A stretch of DNA of 64,000 bases from Sinonovacula constricta (taxonomy: Eukaryota; Mollusca; Bivalvia; Cardiida; Solecurtidae), in assembly GCA_007844125.1 (NCBI GenBank), contig CM017565.1:13630618-13694617 (forward strand), read 5' to 3'. Below, piece by piece: positions 1 through 11,740 of the stretch. Numbering within the stretch: position 1 is the stretch's first letter; each line of letters opens with the position of its first letter. The position numbers and the translations under genes are program-made. The notes under the pieces are model-generated. The model searched no databases, was not told the origin of the DNA, and was given only the letters and a program-made list of their open reading frames with translations.

Positions 1-2497
1 TGTTGAGAATGGAATAATCACATATATGTGGATTCTATTACCAAAATTAAAGCACAATATTTATTGAGAGGTCTCTTAGTTCTTTTCTGAATGCAAGTGA
101 TTCAAAAAGAAAAACAGTGATAACAGTTGTTAAAGCCAATAAATATCTAGCTGTAATGCTTGGGAAATGCCAAGTACTACCATGAGATCGAACAATTTGT
201 CAATAGTGATAAAGTAGGATTGTTTGTTAAAACCTACAGATTGGTGTGAAAAGTTGTCGTGGGAGGAATGATTGGGGGCAGTCGTCATGGAAACCTTTTC
301 TGGGGAACACACAAGCATGATGATTTTTGCCAATCAGTATGAATAAACACCATAGATACAACTACCAAAATACTAGCCATATTTTATGAAAGGAACTCAA
401 TAGTAGCGAGCATGTCAGAACATAAATGTAGGTTTCTATTGCAATATCTGTTTAACACAATATTCCTGTGCTATGCTACATGTTTGGATGGCTTAAGGAA
501 AAAATTTCTTTAAGCCTCATATGTTTTTTAATGAATTTCCAAAAAACAACAAGGAGTATATTCTAGATCATATCAATTTAGACCAACGAGTATAACAATA
601 TTTGTAAAATAAGTAGCTAATAAAAGCTTTACTTTCCAAGAATGTAACTACTAAGTCATAGAGTGCAAAATAAACAATGATGCTGTCATATTTTCACAGT
701 ATACTAAAACTCATCGAAGCCAAAACTTTATTCCAGCCATGGGAGAATGTTAGTTATATTGAGCTGTTGGGGTAGTGGCGCTTGCAACAGTATTCAGTAA
801 TATTGTTATCTGTTTTAAATAGATGTCAACAGGAGTAATTGTAGTATGTAGTGTAGATTGAGGATGGATAAAAAATGTTATCAGAATGAGTGTTTCATTG
901 ACTATGAGGCCTCACTGCCTTCTGCAGCTCTATACCAGGTCTGCATTCTGGATCTACATTCTGATCACAGGGAGGTAGTGGTGGGAAAATAAATAATGGG
1001 GGTTAATTTTGAACTGAGTGTATTTTGCTTGTGTCTGGTAGCACATTTATTTTAAACCTAATTTTAGTTAAAATGCAATCATATGGAAAGTATTGTGTGT
1101 AAAATATTATATTTCCTTTAATAGGTAGGAGTGACTGTGTTGTAACTTTTGCACAAATATATAATATATATTTTGAAGAGGTGGTTGTTTTGCAGTTGAA
1201 GACTTACAAGCTTTAAACATTTCCAGTGTAAAAACTTAACACCAACCAAATAGCACTTTTCAATGCATTATGTAATTTTTGTTTCTTTGTAAATTTTAGA
1301 AAGATTAAATATTTAACAAATCTAATTACAACTATTATTCTTACTTCCAGAACATGGAATGAAAGGTAAAAACATTTATACTTTGATACTTTAACTTCTA
1401 GTGACTTACTGATAAAACTGTGCACTGTTACATGACGGCACTGGGTGTAGGCCACATCTAATCAAAATGGAAGAAAGTAATCGCTTTCAGTCTGGTAAGC
1501 TCTATCTGTACCTAGTTTTACGGTCAATCATCACCAATGAGCACACATCAATGGATTCTGAAAGCTTCATCATTTGACGATTCTAATTAGAGCATTCTTG
1601 TCCCTTCCAGAGGACCAATTCCTGGAGAAAAGGCAGGCCTCTTCCTTCCAAGATATAAATCTGCCCACTTGAAATAACAAGGATTGCAATGTAATTTTCA
1701 GCCACAAATAAGATTCGCCCAGCCACCTACTCAAAGTGGAAATGTCCTATCTCTTAGGAATTAAATGCAATTTCTATAAACACAAAAGACACTTCGAAAT
1801 AATAGAAAGTAATATCTTAAACATAAACCAGTATATTTACTTTAAGTTAAGTCATGTGGCAATTATTGAGTATGGGATATGTCAGGCATGAGAAGATGAT
1901 TTATATATCATATAAAATGTCAAACACTGCCAATTATAAACTTATGATCTAAAACGCTTAAAAATATGTTTGTCTTTATATTCATTAATGGACAGCTTCA
2001 AATTTGTTTAAATAAACAACATTAAATATAATAAAGTAGCTAGCCTTGTACTTGCCACTTAACACAGCAATATGTAAAGAGTGGAAAGTCTGGGAAACCA
2101 CCTCTGTGTGGCTGTAATACTAAGTACAGGAAACATTCAATACATGTACATGATTTTTCATTCACATTCTATGGACCATAAAAAGTCATCTATTTCAAAT
2201 TGAGTATGGAATTGTATCAAACTACAGAAACACCTCTATTTTATGGTCTACCAAAAGTACACAAAGATGGATGCCACTCTGTCTTCATAAACCTCCAAAA
2301 CTAAGTACCAGAAAATTGAGCTTTAAAAAAGACACATATCCTTTCTGGGTTCATAGGCACACTGCAATTAATTATTGTTCAATGATGGAAAGACAAAGGA
2401 ATCCTTGTTATTTAAATATTGACTTTTGGTGTATTTCCTCTTTTTGTTGCAAAAATTGTTTTCTGTTAGTAAGACTCTTCTCCTTTTATTTTTTATT
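1..2497. other. AT-rich unique sequence, no confident gene
   Basis: No array, SINE or long reading frame is visible. Open frames are short and frequently interrupted. The only item of note is one exon-like segment near 1410-1457, listed separately. One TACATGTA palindrome is at 2141-2148. Confidence 0.6.
1410..1457 (-). other. Candidate short internal exon (low confidence)
   Basis: On the minus strand a pyrimidine-rich tract ending in ATTTTGATTAG is followed by 48 nt and then a GTAAGT donor. One frame is open with intron phases 1 and 1 and reads VAYTQCRHVTVHSFI. I do not recognise the peptide. The plus strand has a competing reading: an ATG at 1467 in good context followed by nine codons and a GTAAGC donor at 1495. 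GTAAGT is expected dozens of times by chance on the two strands of 64 kb, so this is only a lead. Confidence 0.2.
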
Positions 2498-2912
2498 AGT
2501 CCCCTACTGGTGTTTACACCGGAGGGGACTATAGGTTTACCCTCCCTCCTTCATTCCATCTGTCTGTCCGCTAAAAATCTGGATCCTTTGATAACTTAAA
2601 AACTATTAAAGCTAGGCGCATGAAACTTAGTATGTTAATAGGTAGCAATGTGTACAATATGCACGCACAAGATTTGGGTCGCTACTTTGAAGGTCAAGGT
2701 CACAGCATGACCTTGAAGCAAAATCATGTCCGGCCCATAACTTTGTTATTTGAAGTCCGATTTTACAACTATTTGACAGAAATGATCACCATATTGAGAT
2801 GACATGTTGCGAATAACATTTGGGTCGATACCTTGAAGGTCAAGGTCACAGCATGACCTTGCAGCAAAATCGTGTCCGGGCCCATAACTTTTTGAGGGAC
2901 CGGTAGGGGACT
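2498..2912 (+). repeat. 415-bp dispersed repeat with inverted ends and AGGTCA motifs
   Basis: The left end AGTCCCCTACTGGT (2498-2511) is matched inverted by ACCGGTAGGGGACT (2899-2912), with one mismatch. The left end is itself a hairpin over 2498-2530, with arms AGTCCCC/GGGGACT and an inner stem GGTGT-TT-ACACC. Inside, two diverged modules begin with TGGGTCG at 2675 and 2821, 146 bp apart. Each contains AAGGTCAAGGTCACAGC followed by TGACCTT and later GCCCATAACTTT. A perfect palindrome GTATTGC-CC-GCAATAC lies just beyond the right end (2916-2931). No transposase frame is present, so this is a non-autonomous, MITE-like or foldback element. I recall similar AAGGTCAAGGTCACAGC-containing repeats as common in molluscs; the family name is not assigned. 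Confidence 0.65.
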
Positions 2913-2931
2913 ACTGTATTGCCCGCAATAC

Positions 2932-3227
2932 GATCAAATGCTTGTTAAGACTAAAAACAACAACAACAAGTACATAGAGGAGAACAGAAAATTCAAAAGG
3001 TAACAGGAGTATAATTCACCCATGTGGACCCTATATACATAAAGACCAAACCTTGCATAACTGTTCCAAAGAAAACATGCCTAATAATGACTACTATGAG
3101 AAACCAAAGTCCCTTCAGAGCTTACTGCCAGAGTCACTTCAAAGCTTACTGCCAGTGAGTATTCATTTATCAAGGACTCTTAAGCAAAAAAAATGTTTTG
3201 GTTATTTTTACTGACATCAACTGTCTT
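2932..3227. other. Unique spacer with a short two-copy repeat
   Basis: The stretch contains a (CAA)n run near 2950-2970 and a two-copy direct repeat of about 24 bp around 3112-3156 sharing GCTTACTGCCAG. On the minus strand each copy presents a GGCA|GTAAGC donor-like site. No gene is supported. Confidence 0.4.
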
Positions 3228-3425
3228 AGTTCTTCCCTTGTTTTTGTAAGTGAGATACAACACACAATTATGATCATTATAGTGACATCCAGCTGTTTTG
3301 GTGGAGGAAGACCCCAGGCACCTGTCTGGGTAGAACCACCGGAACACCACAGGCCAGCTAAAGGATCTTCCCACACTAAATCCTTCACCTTGAACAGGAC
3401 TCAAACCCATGTGGTGGGAAGCTAA
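3228..3425 (+). repeat. Interspersed repeat 'GACATCCAGCT', copy 1
   Basis: This segment shares an ordered series of blocks with 33045-33260: TTTTTGTAA, ATGATCAT, GACATCCAGCT, GGAAG, TCTGGGTAGAA, AGCTAAA/AGCTGGAAA, CCCACA, GACAGGA/AACAGGA and CTCAAACCCA. Spacing is conserved and divergence is substantial, so these are old copies of one mobile element. Partial inverted copies lie at 33612-33700 and 57921-58060. It has no coding capacity, and its size fits an old SINE or MITE. Confidence 0.6.
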
Positions 3426-3427
3426 GC

Positions 3428-4175
3428 AGTCAGAAGAGTTACAAATAGGCAACTACCACAACACCACGGGTTCCCACTTGTCAGACTAGAGAACTGCTAA
3501 ACAGACTTGAGAAAATCAACTTATTCTGTATTTCAAGCATATCTATTGACAGGATTTACACTAAGTCACATCATCAATCCTTCTGCATTACGATCCTGCC
3601 AGGCGATTTATCAACCAATCAATGCTAAGACAGCGACAGACTGCGATGGTACCGATACAAGCAGGAAACATTTTCTAAAGAGTTGACATCATTAAACTCA
3701 AGACAAATACTTACTTCAATAAAACAACAGGCAACAGCTAAACAAGTCTTGAGAACAGTCTGCTAGTCATATGCCTAATTGAATAATGTAATTCATAAGC
3801 TGTTAATGTTGTAGTTTTCCTGCAGCCACGCAAATGTGAGTTAAAGTTATTGATGGTTATTACAAAACATTATGATAGCTTAGGGAAACACATTAGATCC
3901 TTTCAGTGAAACAAATAAGCTTTAAGTCGACATAATCATCAAAAGCAGCATTACCAGCAACCTGGCCACAACCATCCTACCAATAGCAAAATAAGCAGAA
4001 ATAAAATCATTGTGGAGCAGTTGTTCAGGCAATGAAGTCATTACTGGTACTTAAGACCCCAGGCACATACCTACAGAGATTATAATAACTAGCTCACTGA
4101 AATCAAATCCACAAAATAATGAAGTAGGGTGGTTAATTTTAACTTGCTCTGTAACTGACATTTTCAAATCTCTGT
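3428..4175. other. Unique spacer
   Basis: No array or long frame is visible. The only candidate element is an exon-like segment on the minus strand at 3715-3762, listed separately. Confidence 0.5.
3715..3762 (-). other. Candidate short internal exon (low confidence)
   Basis: On the minus strand an acceptor-like ATATGACTAG is followed by 16 open codons reading QTVLKTCLAVACCFIE and a full GTAAGT donor. Both junctions are phase 0. The next upstream candidate on this strand (5897-5959) also ends in phase 0, so the two would join in frame. The polypyrimidine tract is only moderate. I recognise no family. Confidence 0.22.
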
Positions 4176-4179
4176 TTTA

Positions 4180-4300
4180 GGCTCACCTGAGGTTATAATC
4201 AGAGTGAGCCATTGTGATCGCCCTCCGTCCAGCAACATTTTCAAATGGCATTCCCTCAGAAACCACTAGGCCAAATTAAGAAAAAGTACATATCAACAGA
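4180..4300 (+). repeat. Fragment of molluscan GGCTCAC/GTGAGCC dispersed repeat
   Basis: GGCTCAC at 4180-4186 and GTGAGCC at 4204-4210 form a perfect inverted pair. They are followed by CATTGTGATCGCCCTCCGTC and, further on, GAAACCACTAGGCCAAATT. From memory this block order (stem, ATTGTGATCGCCC, then AAACCACTGGGCCAA) is widespread in bivalve genomes. The copy is short and lacks any reading frame. Just downstream, 4384-4470 holds two copies (46-bp spacing) of a segment containing CACCATTGAGTATCCTC. Confidence 0.5.
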
Positions 4301-4632
4301 TGACAACTTTAAAGTTAATAAGCACAAAACCAAAATGACCCTATGCTAATGGGAGTGGTGTAACCAGGAAGCTGATCATCTAATCAGAAACACCATTGAG
4401 TATCCTCTATTCAGGGTCCATGCCTCACCTCAGAAACACCATTGAGTATCCTCTATTCAGGGTCCCTGCCCCCCACCCTCTGCTGAACAAGTGACCACAC
4501 ACACTCCCCACTATAGTCTTTCAGTTGATTAAGGTACACCGAACAACATGTACAAAATTTACACATTTAAGAAGATTTATGCCAAGTACAAAGTTTGCAA
4601 GCCATTGTCAATAATTTTACTGTAATGCTTAT

Positions 4633-4845
4633 GAGGGATGGGATTTGCCAGCATTTTTGCCGATACTGTGCAGCGACATTTCTATCATTATAGCACAGGG
4701 GCACTGACGAGGTGCCCAGAGACTGAACCCAGCCGGTCGAATATACTGACACCGACGAGTCAGGCGTAATTCTGTCCCCTTAGACCCGAGCATTAGGAGG
4801 GAGGCCACTACTACTCACTTGAAAGTCTTTGGTTTGACCCTGCCA
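4633..4845 (-). mobile_element. 5'-truncated tRNA-derived SINE copy with 11-bp TSD
   Basis: This is the minus-strand body of the SINE seen complete at 15262-15546. It carries the 3' end (GCAAAAATGCTGG), GGGGCACTGACGAGGTGCCC and the GTCGGTGTCAG block, but stops before the box B and box A tRNA head. It is bounded by a perfect direct repeat GTAATGCTTAT at 4622-4632 and 4846-4856, the signature of target-primed integration with premature termination. Confidence 0.85.
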
Positions 4846-4856
4846 GTAATGCTTAT

Positions 4857-6466
4857 AATCAAATTAACTTTTTTAATAAATTTTACTGAATTTAAATTTA
4901 ATATACAGATATTCTCAAAAGTGGATTGAAACTTTTGCAAAAAACTACAAACCATTTGTTAAACTAGACAACCTGGGTTTCAAGGCAATTGCCAACAGAT
5001 AGATTCAGGACAATTGTAGACATGCCTTCAAGCAGCAGAGATCAAACTCAATTTTACAGACTTTACTATGCTAGGAATTATTGGCATGTCCTTGCTACAG
5101 ACAGGGGCTTATACATTGGGATAAAATTGAATCAATTTCAAACATGTCTATCAGACCGATTGTAATTGTTTATACAACAAGTTTGGTGACAACTCCATCC
5201 AATTCAGACATATCTTACAGACCATGCCATATTTTCTATACAACAAGTTTGGAGACATTTCCATGAAGTCTAGGGATTGCATAATTTTACCTGACGTCTT
5301 GTAGCAATTGGGAATATAGGGCAAGATACATGTATATTCACAAAATTTAGGCCGTGTATCAAACTTGAGTTCCGTGGATAAATTAATGTGAAAATAGTAG
5401 TGGACACACGTATTCAGTGCTACTAATATACTTCCTGACTATAAAGCATCACTGCGGCTATATTTACAGCGACTCAATGACAGGCCAAAAGGTCATGTGA
5501 CTTTTACTTTACAGATAAAGAACAAAATGACAATAATGACAATTAAAGAAAGGATTGTATGCCTGCTCTTATAATAATCATCATGTGACAGTCTCAATTA
5601 GCTTTGCAAAAACCACGCGAGATCTAAAAATAGTAATTAAATAAAAACACCCTGTGCAAAATATTAATTTTAATATAATAAATTATATACAAAAGCCATG
5701 AGCTAACATTAAATAAGTTTGATCGTAGTAACTGTCTTGTTTTTAAATATGATAAACATCTGAATTGGGCCTTTAATGAAGATGAGAAATGCCATGCTAA
5801 GACTCCTATAGGGAATACGAAACTCTCAGCTTTCTGGTTGTGTAATTATGATGAAAGCTCAACCAGAAATTGATTGTTTCAGCAGCCTCAAGTTACCTGT
5901 TCATACTCTAGTGATGACAGCAATTCTGCCAGGTAGTTCAAGGCCATCGGTCCACCTCTCTTGGTATGTCATCACCAGGAATGGTACTGCCTTTAGAGCT
6001 TGGTGCTACTAGGTTAATGGCTGATGATTAACATATTAAAGTGATATCACACCACAAAATGAAATTGAAGCTAAAACACACACAACTAAAGTCACTTAAA
6101 GAATACTTGAGTCATCTCAAATCTGCAAACACATTGATTAAATGACTAATATACATTTCTTCAATGATTAAACACATTGGAAAAATTGTTACCTGAGCAT
6201 CAAAAATTCATTAAATTAAAGTGTTGCATGTTTCCACAACTTGTATAAATAAATTATCAAAGTACATATACACTGCAAACCTTGATAGAGATAAATAAGA
6301 AAGTTAATTTGTAACTATGATTATGTTCATTATTACATTTTGTTAAAGTATTGTATTATCTTGAAAGCTTCTGTTAGTCATTGTCAACACTTTGCTGTAA
6401 TTGTTACAAAGGTTTGCTATAATATAAGTAATTAATGTATGAGTATGTGAGTATGAGAAAACACCT
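4857..6466. other. Unique spacer with one exon-like segment
   Basis: The sequence is AT-rich. Two loosely similar stretches around 5080-5270 share 'TATACAACAAGTTTGG' but do not form an array. TACATGTA occurs at 5327-5334. The segment at 5880-5965 has open frames with splice-like borders on both strands and is listed separately. Nothing else is supported. Confidence 0.5.
5897..5959 (-). other. Candidate exon, strand ambiguous (low confidence)
   Basis: On the minus strand 21 open codons read RGGPMALNYLAELLSSLEY and end EQ before a CAG|GTAACT donor. The peptide looks like an amphipathic helix. The segment could be an internal exon (weak acceptor ATACCAAG) or a first coding exon starting at the internal ATG (MALNYLAELL). 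The plus strand competes: TTGATTGTTTCAG at 5870-5882 is a good acceptor, followed by an open frame SLKLPVHTLVMTAILPGSS and a TTG|GTATGT donor at 5963. The strand cannot be settled by eye. Confidence 0.25.
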
Positions 6467-6733
6467 TTGCATCAACACTTGAACACATGGACATTAATGC
6501 TTCAGCACATTAAATGGCATCAATACTTTAACACACTAGAAGTAACACTTATACACACAGACAGGAACACCTAAAGACATAAATTAACAACACAATTGGA
6601 AGTACACTGGCATTAACACATAAACATATAGGCATCAACTATTAAACACACTGGCATCAAACTTCAAACACATACCAGGCACCAACATCTGTGCAAATTG
6701 GTATCACCGCCATAACACATCAGCATTTAAACA
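6467..6733 (+). repeat. Degenerate precursor of the 43-bp array
   Basis: Irregular repeats of blocks such as AACACA, TTGGCATCAA and TTTAAACACA recur every 20-35 bp but are too diverged to align as clean units. They lead into the homogeneous array at 6734. A similar degenerate tail follows at 8501-8650. Old edges flanking a homogenised centre are what unequal exchange predicts. Confidence 0.65.
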
Positions 6734-8500
6734 CATTGACCCAACTATGACAACACATTGGCATCAATATTAAACACATGGACCCAACTATGACAACACA
6801 TTGGCATCAATATTAAACACATGGACCCAACTATGACAACACATTGGCATCAATATTAAACACATTGACCCAACTATGACAACACAATGGCATCAATATT
6901 AAACACATTGACCCAACTATGACAACACATTGGCATCAATATTAAACACATGGACCCAACTATGACAACACATTGGCATCAATATTAAACACATGGACCC
7001 AACTATGACAACACATTGGCATCAATATTAAACACATGGACCCAACTATGACAACACATTGGCATCAATATTAAACACATTGACCCAACTATGACAACAC
7101 ATTGGCATCAATATTAAACACATTGACCCAACTATAACAACACATTGGCATCAATATTAAACACATTGACCCAACTATAACAACACATTGGCATCAATAT
7201 TAAACACATTGACCCAACTATGACAACACATTGGCATCAATATTAAACACATTGACCCAACTATAACAACACATTGGCATCAATATTAAACACATTGACC
7301 CAACTATAACAACACATTGGCATCAATATTAAACACATTGACCCAACTATGACAACACATTGGCATCAATATTAAACACATTGACCCAACTATGACAACA
7401 CAATGGCATCAATATTAAACACATTGACCCAACTATGACAACACATTGGCATCAATATTAAACACATGGACCCAACTATGACAACACATTGGCATCAATA
7501 TTAAACACATGGACCCAACTATGACAACACATTGGCATCAATATTAAACACATGGACCCAACTATGACAACACATTGGCATCAATATTAAACACATTGAC
7601 CCAACTATGACAACACAATGGCATCAATATTAAACACATGGACCCAACTATGACAACACATTGGCATCAATATTAAACACATTGACCCAACTATGACAAC
7701 ACAATGGCATCAATATTAAACACATTGACCCAACTATGACAACACATTGGCATCAATATTAAACACATGGACCCAACTATGACAACACATTGGCATCAAT
7801 ATTAAACACATGGACCCAACTATGACAACACATTGGCATCAATATTAAACACATGGACCCAACTATGACAACACATTGGCATCAATATTAAACACATTGA
7901 CCCAACTATGACAACACATTGGCATCAATATTAAACACATTGACCCAACTATAACAACACATTGGCATCAATATTAAACACATTGACCCAACTATAACAA
8001 CACATTGGCATCAGCTTTAAACACATTGACCCAACTATAACAACACATTGGCATCAATATTAAACACATTGACCCAACTATAACAACACATTGGCATCAA
8101 TATTAAACACATTGACCCAACTATAACAACACATTGGCATCAATATTAAACACATTGACCCAACTATAACAACACATTGGCATCAATATTAAACACATTG
8201 ACCCAACTATAACAACACATTGGCATCAATATTAAACACATTGACCCAACTATAACAACACATTGGCATCAATATTAAACACATTGACCCAACTATAACA
8301 ACACATTGGCATCAATATTAAACACATTGACCCAACTATAACAACACATTGGCATCAATATTAAACACATTGACCCAACTATAACAACACATTGGCATCA
8401 ATATTAAACACATTGACCCAACTATAACAACACATTGGCATCAATATTAAACACATTGACCCAACTATAACAACACATTGACATCAGCTTTAAACACACA
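6734..8500 (+). repeat. Minisatellite, 43-bp unit, about 41 copies
   Basis: Units run from CATTGACCCAACTATGACAA through CACATTGGCATCAATATTAA. The 43-bp spacing was confirmed between successive copies (for example 6906 and 6949). Two main variable sites are TTG/TGG at the start and ATGACAAC/ATAACAAC in the middle. The G form dominates the first two thirds. From about 7920 to 8480 nearly all units carry ATAACAAC, so the array has two homogenisation blocks. There is no coding potential. Confidence 0.97.
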
Positions 8501-8724
8501 GGCTACGTCAGTTAAAACAATGACTTTAACACAATGATATCAATGCTTTAACTTAATAATATCAATGTTTTAACACAATAATTGTCAACAATTAGCACAT
8601 TGGCATCAAAGCTTAAACTTGGACTGTCACCATTCTGTAACAACATGCATTAAGACAACGGACTTGAAAGACAACTATCACATTTTCTCCCTAACTAGAT
8701 AGACAGGTTTAAAAATCTCATTAT

Positions 8725-9575
8725 AATGTGGTAGAAAGTCTTGTCTCACATGTAATATCTCACATAATCTGGTAGAAAGTCATGTCTCACATGTATTATC
8801 TCACATGATCTGGTAGAAAGTCATGTCTCACATGTATTATCTTACATGATCTGGCAGAAAGTCATGTCTCACATGTATTATCTTACATGATCTGGCAGAA
8901 AGTCATGTCTCAGATGTTATCTCACATGATCTGGCAGAAAGTCATGTCTCACATGTATTATCTTACATGATCTGGCAGAAAGTCATGTCTCACATGTATT
9001 ATCTCACATGATCTGGTAGAAAGTCATGTCTCACATGTATTATCTTACATGATCTGGTAGAAAGTCATGTCTCACATGTATTATCTTACATGATCTGGCA
9101 GAAAGTCATGTCTCAGATGTTATCTCACATGATCTGGCAGAAAGTCATGTCTCAGATGTTATCTCACATGATCTGGTAGAAAGTCATGTCTCACATGTAT
9201 TATCTTACATGATCTGGTAGAAAGTCATGTCTCACATGTATTATCTTACATGATCTGGCAGAAAGTCATATCTCAGATGTTATCTCACATGATCTGGTAG
9301 AAAGTCATGTCTCACATGTATTATCTTACATGATCTGGTAGAAAGTCATGTCTCACATGTATTATCTTACATGATCTGGCAGAAAGTCATATCTCAGATG
9401 TTATCTCACATGATCTGGCAGAAAGTCTTGTCTCACATGTATTATCTTACATGATCTGGTAGAAAGTCATGTCTCACATGTATTATCTCACATGATCTGG
9501 TAGAAAGTCATGTCTCACATGTATTATCTCACATGATCTGGTAGAAAGTCATGTCTCACATGTATTATCTCACAT
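8725..9575 (+). repeat. Minisatellite, 41-bp unit, about 21 copies
   Basis: The unit contains ATGATCTGGTAGAAAGTCAT and CTCACATGTATTATCT. Several units are 38 bp because CACATGTATTATC is replaced by CAGATGTTATC. Other variants are GGTAG/GGCAG and CTCAC/CTTAC before ATGATCTGG. The array begins about 220 bp after the 43-bp array ends and is unrelated to it in sequence. Confidence 0.97.
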
Positions 9576-11464
9576 GGGTACAGCACTTAAATATTGTATT
9601 CCTACCCACTTTTGGAACTTTGTGCATAAAATCCAAAACAGAAGAAAACAATGAAGTAGGAATATTTTTCCATTGAAACATGTCTTTTCAAGCACAAAAT
9701 GTAATAATCAAATTTTTTGTAATCAAATAAAAAATAATCCTTATAAGTCATATATGAACAAATAACCTGAATTTAAATGGAGCTAAGTTACATGATAATG
9801 CCATGTAATAAAAGGATGTCATCTTTTTCTTTGACCATTTAACAGCATATTTCATGCTAATGGCAAAATTGGCAATTAAATAGGGCTGTTTATTGCCATA
9901 TTTTCTTTTATAGTAGGTGTCCTCTAAAGTGTTTACATGTTTTAATGTTAAACATGGATGCATTATATTAAGAAAGTCTATCATAGGATTAGGAGTGAGA
10001 TCACAACCCCAGGGTGAACCATTTAGCAGAATCTTGCCATGACTTGTTTCCATTAAAATAGTTCACCCTCATCTTACAGCTAATTTGTTCTAATCTCACA
10101 TGTAATGATACAGATATGAGCATGTATAACATGAAACACACACTGTATAGAAACATTCTATGCAATCAATATACCAGCACCACCTACAACCACTTTAATA
10201 CATTTTTTGTCTGAGAAAGCCACCAAAAATGGCACACATACCTATTACAGACATCAATTACCATATTTAATGTGCTTCAAAGAGAGAAAAAGTGTTACAG
10301 TAAAGCTAAACTTGTCAAATTGGAAATAGGAATTTAGATTTGATTGATGTCCCACCAGATTATATTTACTAAAAATGTGTCTTAAACTAATTTTAACATA
10401 CCAGTTTATAAATCAATTTAGAATCCTATCTGCTAGAAACAATCAATGTCTGTGCAATACCACTGTCAGAATGTCACTTATCTGTGTTAAGTCAGACAGG
10501 TTTTAGCAGTCATGTTAAGATGAAATTTTCTACATTTATATCTTGTAATATGTAAAAGTTTGTTTTTGAGGTACATGGCAAAATGGTGGTAAAAGGCGCC
10601 TTGAGACAAATGTCTGGTGCACCAAAGCTCAGCTTAAAGACTTATTTCCTAGAGATAAGATTTACCCTACACTGGGACTTGATCCATTTCAGTCAGGAGT
10701 TATAAGATTATGCCCCTATCTATCAGCCATGGGCATCTAAATACACAATAGCCTTACATTTATAAGTAACAGTTGCAAAATGATATATAAGGAGCTTTTT
10801 ATTTAATGGTAAATATCAACATTCTGGAACCAAAAAAAGCATCATGATTATGAGGGATTAAATCCCATATCAATTCTATTTATACATGAAAATAACAGTA
10901 CCAGTACATTTTGTTTTAAATATGAAATTTTAACTTGCTAAGCATAAAATTAATATGTGGGGAGCTGGCTCTTCACTATTTGCTTTATCATGGCAGGTAT
11001 GCATACAGTTGTAAAATGTCTAAGAATTTAGTACAAGTCAGATGTCAAATTAAAATGACTAAATCTTTCCATGTTGAATTACTACTGACTTTAAATGTGT
11101 TAATCTCAGCTGAGTTGCATGAGCCATTGTATGACAATCCATCAGTCTTGAATGCTAGATGGAGGACAAACTGAACTTTTATGCTGACCTGAAGTGTAGC
11201 AGTTGTTCTACAGAGATTTTTTTTTCTTGATTCGAAATCACAAATAACAGCAAAACTATTACTATTTCCACAGTAGGCTTGGTGTAAGTTTAAAACCATC
11301 TCAAAAACAAAACTAAAACATCTGGATAAAAAATTTAAACAATACATTATTGTAAAGAAAGAAACTGTTTCACATGCTAAGTGGCCTTATGTAGCATTTG
11401 TATCATCTTTGGCACTGTTAGTTCAATTTAGAAAAAGAACCTCTTAGGTTAGTCATACATGTGA
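9576..11464. other. Unique AT-rich spacer
   Basis: No array is present. A minus-strand frame of about 100 codons at 9748-10053 and another at 11045-11347 are the longest, close to what AT-rich non-coding sequence of this length gives by chance. A terminal-exon-like segment at 11110-11174 is listed separately. No other feature is supported. Confidence 0.5.
11110..11174 (+). other. Candidate terminal exon (low confidence)
   Basis: The acceptor-like TGTTAATCTCAG ends at 11109 and is followed by an open frame (phase 1 entry) reading ELHEPLYDNPSVLNARWRTN, then TGA. The minus strand also has an open frame here. The peptide is plausible but unrecognised, and no matching upstream exon could be proven. 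Confidence 0.15.
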
Positions 11465-11740
11465 ACTTATTCTGAGGCCAAAGTGGGAGATTTTCACTTA
11501 CAAAAGTGGGAGATTTTCACTTACAAAGTGGGAGATTTTCACTTACAAAAAGGGGAGATTTTCACTTACAAAGTGGGAGATTTTCACTTACAAAGGAGGA
11601 GATTTGTTATTTTCATATAAACAAACAAGAATGTTATATGTTTCCAAGTAGGGAGATTTCTGAAAATATGTACCCGGCAAAACGCTCTTATATTCAAAGA
11701 ATTTTGGACCTAAAAAGAGGGAGTCTCCCTCACATGTATT
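11465..11740 (+). repeat. Duplicated module with internal 23-24 bp repeats, copy 1
   Basis: The segment begins TTCTGAGGCCAAAGTGGGA and contains about five tandem units of AGTGGGAGATTTTCACTTAC (11481-11600). It continues with GATTTGTTATTTTCATATAA, TTTCCAAGTAGGGAGATTTC and CTCACATGTATTAAT. The same block order recurs at 12430-12612, where the tandem part is reduced to about two diverged units. The 71-codon frame across the tandem part is a by-product of the repeats. Confidence 0.8.

Noticed and set aside
3112..3190. Minus-strand exon after a T-rich acceptor near 3190, ending at duplicated GTAAGC donors
   Set aside because: The donor context lies within a 24-bp direct repeat, the peptide is very short, and the phases do not fit the neighbouring candidates.
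9748..10053. A 101-codon minus-strand frame as a small gene
   Set aside because: No recognisable domain and no convincing splice or promoter context. Length is near the random maximum for this much AT-rich DNA.
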